A DNA stretch of 44,121 bases, from the NCBI GenBank assembly GCA_021773215.1, contig JAJFKM010000065.1, positions 1-44,121 on the forward strand, read 5' to 3'. Position numbers and translations under genes: made by a program. Shown here in pieces: positions 37,702 through 44,121 of the stretch. The first letter of the stretch is position 1, and every line of letters begins with the position of its first letter. This stretch comes from Gammaproteobacteria bacterium (lineage in GTDB: Bacteria; Pseudomonadota; Gammaproteobacteria; Eutrophobiales; Eutrophobiaceae). The notes under the pieces were generated by a model. It ran no database searches. It had not been told where the DNA came from and saw nothing but the letters and a program-made list of their open reading frames with translations.

Positions 37702-37824
37702 AAACTCGAATATTTCATCAGGGTGCTCAATAATAATTCAAGTTGTAGTGTTATATTATTTAAGTATCTTCATACTATACGTGTAATTTTGTCTGGGATC
37801 GCTAATCGTGCCCTCGCTTGCCCT

Positions 37825-37902
37825 GGCATTCGATACGCGCACATGCTCAATCAAGCATATGAATAACTATGCTTGCAGTCGCGAGCACGCGTATCGAATA
37901 CC
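37825..37902. repeat. Long inverted repeat between lpoA and rsmI
   Basis: GGCATTCGATACGCGCACAT (37825 on) is complementary, with few mismatches, to GAGCACGCGTATCGAATACC (37883-37902). A smaller repeat (CAAGCATA and TATGCTTG) nests in the loop. The 268-base divergent region holds no other feature. Confidence 0.6.
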
Positions 37903-37994
37903 AGTTCGGCGCGATCATCTAGGGTTCCCAAATAGATTATCCGAGTAACAAATAATTACGACACCCAAATTTGAACAGCGTTCAGGAGCAAACT

Positions 37995-38828
37995 TTGTCA
38001 GGTTCTTTATATATTGTAGCGACACCGATTGGTAATTTGGGTGATATCTCTGAACGCGCGATAGAAATACTGAAACAAGTCGACCTAATCGCTGCTGAAG
38101 ACACACGTCACAGTAAGACCTTGCTGGATCGGTTTGGTATTAAGACCAAAGTTAAAGCATATCATGAACATAACGAAGAACAATTTACCGCACAGCTGAT
38201 AAAACAAATTGACGATGGAGAATCAATCGCATTAATTTCAGATGCAGGCACCCCCTTAATCAATGATCCGGGATACAAGTTAGTCACTGCAGCACATGAC
38301 AATGAGATTAAGATCATTCCGATCCCGGGACCTTCGGCAGTCATTACAGCCTTATCTGCCTCCGGTCTTCCTACTAGTAAATTTATCTTTGAAGGCTACT
38401 TGCCAGCGAAGACAGAGGCGCGGAAAAAATGTTTACAAGTATTAATATCAGAATCACGAACGCTTATCTTCTACGAGGCACCACATCGTATACGGGAATC
38501 GATACAAGATATGCGAGATGTGTTTGGTTCTGAAAGACGGGTTACTGTTGCCCGTGAACTGACCAAACAGTACGAACAAATTGTCCGAGATAGCTTATCC
38601 GCAGTTAACGAAAAATTAATAAGCGAGGAGATAAAAATAAAAGGTGAATTCGTTATAATTGTTGAGGGTGCACAAGAGTTATCTATCTCCGACGCTGAAG
38701 TGCTACGCATCAACCAAATCCTTTCCGAAAAACTCCCGCCAAAAGATGCGGCAGGGTTAACGTCAAAGATAACCGGCAAGAAAAAAAATGAGATCTACCA
38801 AATGGCGCTGGAAGCCAGTGAAAAATAG
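37995..38828 (+). CDS. rsmI: 16S rRNA (cytidine(1402)-2'-O)-methyltransferase RsmI
   Basis: A 277-residue tetrapyrrole-methylase-fold enzyme that methylates C1402 in the ribosomal P site. Motifs: GSLYIVATPIGNLGDIS at the start, AAEDTRHSKTLLDRFG, ALISDAGTPLINDPGY, IPGPSAVITALSASGLP and FYEAPHRIRESI. The frame opens with TTG at 37971, but TTG at 37995 has AGGAG six bases upstream and puts GSLYIVATP near the N terminus, so it is chosen. In related genomes rnpB and mraZ follow closely; here 3.3 kb intervene. Confidence 0.95.
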   Translation: MSGSLYIVATPIGNLGDISERAIEILKQVDLIAAEDTRHSKTLLDRFGIKTKVKAYHEHNEEQFTAQLIKQIDDGESIALISDAGTPLINDPGYKLVTAAHDNEIKIIPIPGPSAVITALSASGLPTSKFIFEGYLPAKTEARKKCLQVLISESRTLIFYEAPHRIRESIQDMRDVFGSERRVTVARELTKQYEQIVRDSLSAVNEKLISEEIKIKGEFVIIVEGAQELSISDAEVLRINQILSEKLPPKDAAGLTSKITGKKKNEIYQMALEASEK

Positions 38829-38969
38829 ACTCAAAAGCTAAGATAAGGTGTTCTATTTAAATAATGTCCGTTTTTCTATATTTCTTAACATGATAATATG
38901 CGGCCAGATGATTAATACCGAAAAATAAAAACTGTTCATTATCAATTCACAACGGATATATATTTTAAA

Positions 38970-39404
38970 ATGAAAACAACAACATTATTAGAAGAAGAGT
39001 TTCACCATGATGGTAAAGGCCCAAGCTTAGAACGCGTTATTTGGTCGCATGGTGGTGTTATATTAAAAGGCTTTGAATATTTGAATCCTGAGGATGAGGA
39101 TAATGAAGAGAATATTAAGCATCTGAAACTCATCGGCGTTGAGGCGTTTTCGATGACGACTGAAGAAGTACATAGTAATGTTTTGATGACGGCAGGTTCG
39201 GTTGCTGCAATATTTAAAATTGATGATTCAGATTGGTTAAAGCAGTTTAAGCCTGAGCACCTAGGTAGTTGCAGCCACTATCAATTCATATTTCATAGTG
39301 AAATCTATGATGTGATATGTCATGAGATAAAAATGGGTGAAGGGCGATTGTTAAGTGATATGCAGACTGTTGCAGATAATAATGCAAGACCACTTCCAGA
39401 ATAA
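38970..39404 (+). CDS. Acidic protein of unknown function
   Basis: A 144-residue soluble, acidic protein (EYLNPEDEDNEENIKHL near residue 37) without signal peptide or membrane segment. No motif is recognised; a histidine- and cysteine-containing end (GSCSHYQFIFHSEIYDVICHEI) could bind a metal, but that is only a guess. It opens the extra segment between rsmI and rnpB. The start ATG lacks a clear ribosome site. Confidence 0.6.
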   Translation: MKTTTLLEEEFHHDGKGPSLERVIWSHGGVILKGFEYLNPEDEDNEENIKHLKLIGVEAFSMTTEEVHSNVLMTAGSVAAIFKIDDSDWLKQFKPEHLGSCSHYQFIFHSEIYDVICHEIKMGEGRLLSDMQTVADNNARPLPE

Positions 39405-39409
39405 CTAAT

Positions 39410-39569
39410 ATGGTACTTTCAATATTGGTGCAGGCTTCGGACGTACCGGCACAATGTCTTTAAAATGGCACTGGAACAATTAGGGCTTGGTCCTTGCCAT
39501 CATATGGAAGAAGTCTTTATCAATACTGCCCAGCTTCGTTTCACGCAAGCTCTTATAGAGTTAAATTAA
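39410..39569 (+). pseudogene. Sulfotransferase-family gene remnant with frameshifts
   Basis: MVLSI (from 39410), IGAGFGRTGTMSLK (from 39424) and MALEQLGLGPCHHMEEVF (from about 39475) lie in three successive frames. Joined, they match the N terminus of the sulfotransferase family that starts with V-I-G-A-G-F-G-R-T-G-T and LEQLGFGPCYHM. Two one-base shifts break it, and the frame ends at 39567-39569 after about 50 residues of an expected 200 or more. The PAPS-binding loop remains recognisable; the rest is lost. Confidence 0.75.
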
Positions 39570-39630
39570 TTACTAATAATATTATTTGAATTATCTACTA
39601 TCTTAAATTTTTATTGCCCAGGTATTTATA

Positions 39631-40614
39631 ATCTTTAATCTGCCTCAATTAGGTTGGAAGCATTTCTTTATCCAACAAGTAAAGTCTGAAGAAAATGAAC
39701 AATGTTATTTTGCTCGTATTGCTCAAATTCATCGTAGCCATTGCATTGTTTGGAGTAACAAAGGAATTGAAAGCTTTGAAATAGGTGTCTTCAGTGATCC
39801 AAAGAATCTTGCCGTTGGCGATTGGATGTTGATTCCTGATGAAGGTGAACGCCCACTTCGAATATTGGATAGAGAAACAGTATTAATACGTAAAGCAGCA
39901 GGCAAACGCACGCATGATCAAATCATTGCTGCAAACGTTGATACTTTGTTTATTGTTACGTCTTGTGATCAAGACTTTAATGTTTCACGTATTGAACGTT
40001 ATTTAGCATTGGCAAATGAAGCAAAAATTCAGCCTGTCATTGTCCTGACTAAAGTTGATTTGTCTGATGATGTCGATTCATTCAAACAGTCTGCAATGGT
40101 ATTGCAAAATAATCTTCGCGTTGAAGGTGTTAATGCTAAAGAAAATGCGAGTCTTGCTTCATTGAGAACCTTGTGCACAGAAGGACATACGATTGCGTTA
40201 GTGGGGTCATCTGGTGTTGGCAAGTCCACATTGATTAATAGTCTGACTGATTCTGATCAGTTAACGGCGGATGTCAGCTTTGAAGACGGAAAAGGACAAC
40301 ATACGACGACTTCACGTTCACTACACTTATTGCATGATGGCGGCTTACTTATCGATACACCGGGAATTAGAGAATTGCAATTGAGTGATTGTGAAACCGG
40401 GATTGAAGATACTTTTGATGATGTCAGTCAGTTTCTAGGCTGTTGTAAATTTAACAATTGCCAGCATCAAACAGAAAAGGGCTGTGCTATTAAGGATGCT
40501 TTAGAATCTGGTGAGCTTGAATTACGTCGATGGGAAAGTTATCAGAAACTACAAGACGAACAAAAACTACGCGATATACCAAAATACGAAAAAGGCCGGC
40601 CACGTAAATCGTAA
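39631..40614 (+). CDS. rsgA: Small-subunit ribosome GTPase RsgA, no standard start codon
   Basis: From codon 39631 the frame gives 327 residues covering all RsgA parts: N-terminal FNLPQLGWKHFF and the OB-fold (to about residue 95), the circularly permuted GTPase with LTKVDL (G4) before GSSGVGKSTLIN (G1) and DTPGIREL (G3), and the zinc site C..C....C.H.....C near residue 275. RsgA helps mature the 30S subunit. The only ATG (39826) would delete most of the OB domain. Between the in-frame stop at 39604 and 39826 no ATG, GTG or TTG occurs upstream of conserved sequence; ATA 39628 or ATC 39631, after CCCAGG, or CTG 39640 could start it. It may be a decaying or atypically started copy. Confidence 0.8.
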   Translation: MFNLPQLGWKHFFIQQVKSEENEQCYFARIAQIHRSHCIVWSNKGIESFEIGVFSDPKNLAVGDWMLIPDEGERPLRILDRETVLIRKAAGKRTHDQIIAANVDTLFIVTSCDQDFNVSRIERYLALANEAKIQPVIVLTKVDLSDDVDSFKQSAMVLQNNLRVEGVNAKENASLASLRTLCTEGHTIALVGSSGVGKSTLINSLTDSDQLTADVSFEDGKGQHTTTSRSLHLLHDGGLLIDTPGIRELQLSDCETGIEDTFDDVSQFLGCCKFNNCQHQTEKGCAIKDALESGELELRRWESYQKLQDEQKLRDIPKYEKGRPRKS

Positions 40615-40630
40615 TGGATAGGTCATCAAA

Positions 40631-40705
40631 CCATTAACTAGCACCAGATAGACGTTTGGATGGCGTGAACCTATGGATAGTGCAACAAAAAATATACTAC
40701 TAGTT
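40631..40705 (+). pseudogene. Relic of a second rnpB (RNase P RNA) copy
   Basis: CCATTAACTAGCACC (40631-40645) matches the start region of rnpB (CCAATAAACTAGCACC at 42121-42136), and the following GGATGGCGTGAAC and ATGGATAGTGC with AAAATATACTAC match GGACGGCGTGAGC, ATGGAAAGTGC and AAAATATACCGC of rnpB near 42220-42265. The 5' rnpB part between them (about 77 bases) is deleted, at a point where GCACCAGA and GTGCCAGA are alike. Similarity fades after about 40705. Confidence 0.8.
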
Positions 40706-40756
40706 TTGGTACAAAAATATTTTACTAATAATTAAGACTGTGGAACTTCGTTGAAA

Positions 40757-41848
40757 TCAATCATATCGATATCTATGACTAAACTTGATTAAAGGACTTT
40801 CAAAAATGCGGTATGAAATTTCAGCAAGGAATATGACGGATATCATGGAGTAGATAACTATCTGTAGTTCTCCTATGTTGTCCGTTGGTATGTCATTTGG
40901 ATTTAAAGAACGATGCCATAAACCATTTATAGCCGGATGAAATAAATATATCGCATATGACCTTGAGCCTAACCATAAGAGGGCCTTGTTTCTAAGAATG
41001 TTTGCGAAATAAGAATTTTTATTCGTAATGACTGCTAAAATGGACAATCCAAATAATACGGCAAAAACAAAATGATTAACGACATCACCTACCTGAGTAA
41101 TTAAGTAAGTTAAATAGATAACGGCCAGTATTAAAATTGAAATAGTAAACAATAAAAACTTTCTATGTATAGTTATTATATCAACAAACCTATCTTTTTT
41201 TATTAGCCAAGCGATCAATACTCCTGTCATAAGCGAGTCTGTTCTGCAATACGTATAAACGTAACTACCTATTCCTTCTGTCATAAATCTAGCTACTGGT
41301 GCTAAAAAAATCAGTATGATAAGTGTTGGAGCAACATATCGCGGTTTAAAAAAATAAATCATAAATGGCAAGAAAAGGTAAAATTGTTCTTCTACCGCTA
41401 GTGACCATGTTAAAGCCAGCCAAGAAGAACCAAAGCCATTTTCATCCAAAAGAAAATTTTGTATAAATAATACATATGACCAAATTGGGTAAGGTTCATT
41501 AAATACAATAGGGTTATCTACTGTAAAAAAAGTAGTTAATACTATAAATAATAATAACCAAAGAAAATAAAGTGGGAATATTCTGAAGAAACGTCTTATG
41601 TAAAATGTTCGGAAGTAATTTTTGTTATTTCTGTTATCAAAAAGGATCCCTCCTATGAGAAAACCCGAAAGGACAAAAAACAAATCAACTCCACACCATG
41701 TCAATGCGCCTGCATATTTCACGTAATACAGATATATGCTTCCCTCGACCTGTAAAGGTATGGCAATGTAATGCCAATAGACGACTAGAAGTATTGCAAT
41801 TCCTCTAATACCATCAAGCTCAAGGATTCTTTTAGGGTACGTAACCAC
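40757..41848 (-). CDS. Acyltransferase family 3 (OafA/YrhL-like) membrane protein
   Basis: A 363-residue integral membrane protein with about ten helices. The family signature is at the N terminus: RILELDGIRGIAILLVVYWHY, then WCGVDLFFVLSGFLIGG and FYIRRFFRIFPLYF; LTWSLAVEEQFYLFLP carries the conserved E. Such proteins O-acetylate or acylate sugars of LPS, capsule or peptidoglycan. The start is GTG at 41848. The gene is AT-rich compared with its surroundings and is inserted between the rnpB relic and intact rnpB. The following 290 bases to rnpB hold only its promoter. Confidence 0.9.
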   Translation of the reverse strand: MVTYPKRILELDGIRGIAILLVVYWHYIAIPLQVEGSIYLYYVKYAGALTWCGVDLFFVLSGFLIGGILFDNRNNKNYFRTFYIRRFFRIFPLYFLWLLLFIVLTTFFTVDNPIVFNEPYPIWSYVLFIQNFLLDENGFGSSWLALTWSLAVEEQFYLFLPFMIYFFKPRYVAPTLIILIFLAPVARFMTEGIGSYVYTYCRTDSLMTGVLIAWLIKKDRFVDIITIHRKFLLFTISILILAVIYLTYLITQVGDVVNHFVFAVLFGLSILAVITNKNSYFANILRNKALLWLGSRSYAIYLFHPAINGLWHRSLNPNDIPTDNIGELQIVIYSMISVIFLAEISYRIFESPLIKFSHRYRYD

Positions 41849-42102
41849 TTATTGTGAATGTCTATATTTGAAAAATATAAGTTTGTCATAATAATTTTAA
41901 TGAGCATTTATTGATATGTCTGGTCAATTTCAGCTATATAAAATTATATCATTTCATATTATCTATCTATTTATGCTGAAATATTATTTTGTGAAGCAAC
42001 TGCTAGCTATAAATATAAGCAGTTGTGCGCGATTTTTCCAGTACATGCCAATTTCATCAGCATTTTATGACATTTAAATTAGTTGCATCACAGTCAATTT
42101 AC

Positions 42103-42130
42103 TTGCAACTTATTTGCCTACCAATAAACT
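42103..42130 (+). promoter_or_regulatory. Probable rnpB promoter
   Basis: TTGCAA (42103-42108) and TAAACT (42125-42130), separated by 16 bases, would start transcription at about 42138, the first base of the RNase P RNA helix. The -10 region is duplicated in the relic at 40631. Confidence 0.5.
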
Positions 42131-42138
42131 AGCACCCA

Positions 42139-42475
42139 GAGTCGGCCAGGCAGTCGCTGTTGGATTTATTCTAATAGAGGAAAGTCCGGGCTCCATAGGG
42201 CGAGGTGCCAGATAACATCTGGACGGCGTGAGCCGATGGAAAGTGCCACAGAAAATATACCGCCTGTTTCGATAGGTAAGGGTGAAATGGTGCGGTAAGA
42301 GCGCACCGCGCTGTTAGCAATATCAGTGGCAGGGTAAACCCCACCTGGAGCAAGACCAAATAGGGAAACGATGGTGCGGCCCGCACTGTTTCCGGGTAGG
42401 TTGCTTGAGGTGCATGGCGACATGCATCCCAGATGAATGATTGCCCAAGACAGAACCCGGCTTATCGGCCGACTC
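42139..42475 (+). ncRNA. rnpB: RNase P RNA, bacterial class A
   Basis: The catalytic RNA of RNase P, which removes tRNA 5' leaders. The conserved core blocks are present in order: GAGGAAAGTCCGGGCTCCAT, GGTAAGGGTGAAATGGTGCG, GAGCAAGACCAAATAGGG and AGATGAATGATTGCCC with GACAGAACCCGGCTTATCGG. The ends GAGTCGGCC (42139-42147) and GGCCGACTC (42467-42475) pair to the closing helix P1. The length of 337 bases is normal. The stretch between rsmI and mraZ is its usual place in gammaproteobacteria. Confidence 0.97.
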
Positions 42476-42485
42476 TTTTTTATTT
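42467..42485 (+). terminator. rnpB terminator T-run
   Basis: The 3' arm GGCCGACTC is followed directly by TTTTTTATTTTT. The closing helix of the RNA is long-range, so termination relies on the 3' end structure and this T-run. Confidence 0.55.
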
Positions 42486-42516
42486 TTCCACATAGACTTA
42501 GGTAAGAGGATTGACA

Positions 42517-42957
42517 ATGAGCTGGACGGTTTATTTATCAGGTGAGATCCACACTGATTGGCGTGAACAAATTATGCAAGGTACTGATAAGTTGGGCTTG
42601 GATATTAGCTATACATCAGCCGTGACCGCACATGATGCGAGTGATGCCGCTGGCGATCATTTAGGTAATGAAGATAATAATTTTTGGCGTGATCACAAGT
42701 CAGCCAAGGTCAATGCCATACGCACTAAAAATCTAATCGAGATATGCGATATAGCAGTAATTCGTTTTGGTGATAAATACAAACAGTGGAATGCCGCGTT
42801 TGATGCGGGTTATTGTGCCGCTCTAGGCAAGCCCTATATTACGCTGCACGATGAATCGATTATTCATCCATTGAAAGAGGTCGATGCCGCAGCCATGGCT
42901 TGGGCACAAACTCCGGAACAAGTTATAGAGACCTTGAAATATGTCATCAGCGCCTAA
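42517..42957 (+). CDS. YtoQ family protein
   Basis: A 146-residue protein of the YtoQ family: SWTVYLSGEIHTDWRE at the start, TSAVTAHDASDAAGDHLG, FWRDHKSAKVNAIRT and VIRFGDKYKQWNAAFDAGY. The fold resembles nucleoside 2-deoxyribosyltransferases, but the function is unknown. A TTG at 42511 would add two residues; ATG 42517 has AGAGGA six bases upstream and is preferred. It overlaps the next gene by 17 bases. Confidence 0.9.
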   Translation: MSWTVYLSGEIHTDWREQIMQGTDKLGLDISYTSAVTAHDASDAAGDHLGNEDNNFWRDHKSAKVNAIRTKNLIEICDIAVIRFGDKYKQWNAAFDAGYCAALGKPYITLHDESIIHPLKEVDAAAMAWAQTPEQVIETLKYVISA

Positions 42958-43315
42958 TACAAAACCTGATGAGGATGATGTAAGAAAAGCGATTGATATT
43001 GTTAGTCAGGCGTTTTCTGATAAAGATTATGGAACGGCCTTAACCTTATTGAAGCCGCTGGCAGATGCGGGAATTGGAGAAGCATTGGGACTGTTGGGTT
43101 TGGCCTACAAGGTTGGCGCTGGTGTAGAACCTGATGGCATAAAAGCGGTTGAATTATTACAAAAGGCGGTTGAGTTGGGAGATGCGCTTGCAGCCCATAA
43201 TTTAGCTCTTTTGTATCAATTTGGCATGCCAAATGTGGATCAAAATGCGAAAGCAAGTCAAAGATATCACCAATTAGCACTAGAAATGGGTGCTGATCTT
43301 CAGGAATTTGAGTGA
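42941..43315 (+). CDS. Sel1-repeat protein
   Basis: A 124-residue protein of TPR-like Sel1 repeats: DYGTALTLLKPLADAGIGEALGLLGLAYKVG, then GIKAVELLQKAVELGDALAAHNLALLYQFG, about 36 residues each. Such repeats mediate protein contacts. It has no signal peptide, so it is probably cytoplasmic. The 17-base overlap with ytoQ indicates coupled translation. The 250 bases after it hold the mraZ promoter region. Confidence 0.8.
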   Translation: MSSAPNTKPDEDDVRKAIDIVSQAFSDKDYGTALTLLKPLADAGIGEALGLLGLAYKVGAGVEPDGIKAVELLQKAVELGDALAAHNLALLYQFGMPNVDQNAKASQRYHQLALEMGADLQEFE

Positions 43316-43519
43316 TTTACGTCACAAGCTATAAAAATTAGTTTATCTCAATAAATCAAATTTAAAACTTAATGTAAATTATCAAGTAACTCGCCGAAGA
43401 TAATGAATTAAATAATGTTAATATTTGAGGTAGAAGAATTATCACCCTTTTCCCTAACTTTTAGACGCTAAGTTACTGTTACACAGACAGTTTTTATATA
43501 GAAAAAACACAAAGAATCC

Positions 43520-43549
43520 TTGACAGAGAAGTCTCCAAATCCCTATAGT
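43520..43549 (+). promoter_or_regulatory. Promoter of the mraZ-led division cluster
   Basis: A perfect TTGACA (43520-43525) and TATAGT (43544-43549) with an 18-base spacer. The expected start at about 43556 lies just before the MraZ operator, so bound MraZ would block initiation. Confidence 0.75.
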
Positions 43550-43557
43550 TCACGGAG

Positions 43558-43582
43558 TGGGGAATTGTGGGTAAAAGTGGAT
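43558..43582 (+). promoter_or_regulatory. MraZ operator (three TGGGN-type repeats)
   Basis: TGGGG (43558), TGGGT (43568) and TGGAT (43578) are direct repeats with exactly 5 bases between them, the known MraZ recognition pattern of the mraZ promoter. The third repeat has one mismatch to TGGGN. Confidence 0.75.
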
Positions 43583-43608
43583 TTTACCAGCAAAATGGGG
43601 ATGACATT

Positions 43609-44067
43609 GTGTTTCGAGGCTTTAATAAAATTAGCATTGATAGTAAGGGGCGATTAGCGGTTCCCAGCCGTTATCGTGATCTTATTGCTGTGCAAGCCGA
43701 AAATAACCTTGTTATCACCTTAAACCCATTAGATCGCTCTCTCTGGCTTTATCCCCTGCCTGAATGGGATGTGATCGAAGATAAATTGGCCACCCTTTCT
43801 GATTTCGATAAACAAAGTCGACGCACCAAACAGATGATGCGCGGCTATGCCTCGGATTGTCAGCTTGATAGCCAAGGTCGCATCCTCCTCCCCAAGGAAT
43901 TGCGCTCTTATGCTGAACTCACTAAGCAGGCGGTAATACTGGGACAAGGTAACAAATTCGAAATCTGGAATGAGAAGGCTTGGGATGCTCAGCGTGATGA
44001 GTGGTTGGAATCTGTCGGTGATGATTCGGTCCCCACACCAGAATCATTACAGTCGCTCTCATTATAA
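43609..44067 (+). CDS. mraZ: Transcriptional regulator MraZ
   Basis: A 152-residue protein with two SpoVT/AbrB-like beta domains: FRGFNKISIDSKGRLAVPSRYRD and, after residue 75, CQLDSQGRILLPKELR. MraZ binds TGGGN repeats and represses the division and cell-wall cluster that starts with it. The frame opens with GTG at 43567, but that codon lies inside the operator repeats; GTG at 43609 gives the normal VFRG start, the E. coli length of 152 residues, and has GGGGA seven bases upstream. The next gene (rsmH expected) lies beyond the window. Confidence 0.93.
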   Translation: MFRGFNKISIDSKGRLAVPSRYRDLIAVQAENNLVITLNPLDRSLWLYPLPEWDVIEDKLATLSDFDKQSRRTKQMMRGYASDCQLDSQGRILLPKELRSYAELTKQAVILGQGNKFEIWNEKAWDAQRDEWLESVGDDSVPTPESLQSLSL

Positions 44068-44121
44068 CGTGTCGTGACGTTAAGTGATTCAACACATTGA
44101 GTAATGGTCATAAACCAGTCT

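Overview
The window is a gammaproteobacterial chromosome segment of moderate-to-low GC. The gene orders are the classical gammaproteobacterial ones: yajC-secD-secF; mlaC-ibaG-murA-hisG-hisD-hisC-degS/algW followed by petABC-sspA-sspB (the order known from Pseudomonas); the divergent rsmI / lpoA-yraN-diaA-dolP block; and rnpB ahead of mraZ, the first gene of the division and cell-wall cluster. The sequence alone does not let me name the genus.

Layout. 1-1165: the end of a DUF692/MNIO-type enzyme gene and its probable partner, a possible peptide-modification pair cut by the left edge. 1280-4494: Sec accessory genes. 4662-6810: pdxB-purN-gloA. 6903-10260: an MMPL/RND exporter and an MlaC-like lipid carrier, without mlaFED. 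10367-15079: ibaG, murA and three histidine genes. 15224-20358: a DegS/AlgW protease (minus strand), the cytochrome bc1 operon and sspAB.

20359-27600 is an AT-rich accessory island. It opens with about 600 bases of dispersed repeats. An array of about ten small, same-strand genes follows, mostly encoding membrane or envelope proteins. Its first half has five attC-like integron recombination sites but no integrase in the window. Seven of its genes follow a second repeat (core TCYGCTTMTGGCCGAA, often closed by AAAGCAGACATT), which becomes the only boundary in the second half. The array is bordered by a cupredoxin gene and a HigBA toxin-antitoxin pair on the opposite strand.

27603-38828 returns to core genes: rapA, a spermidine-synthase-like protein, a YyaL-type thioredoxin-domain protein, a frameshifted macro-domain gene, then dolP-diaA-yraN-lpoA (minus) and rsmI (plus). 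Between rsmI and rnpB, normally near neighbours, lies about 3.3 kb of foreign-looking DNA: an unknown protein, a broken sulfotransferase gene, an rsgA GTPase gene without any ATG/GTG/TTG start for its full length, a decayed partial copy of rnpB, and an acyltransferase. Intact rnpB (42139-42475), ytoQ, a Sel1-repeat protein and mraZ, with a clear promoter and MraZ operator, close the window.

The most unusual items are the mixed attC/second-repeat cassette array, the rnpB relic, the start-less rsgA, and a pair of about 125-130 bp inverted-terminus repeats at 15089 and 33697.
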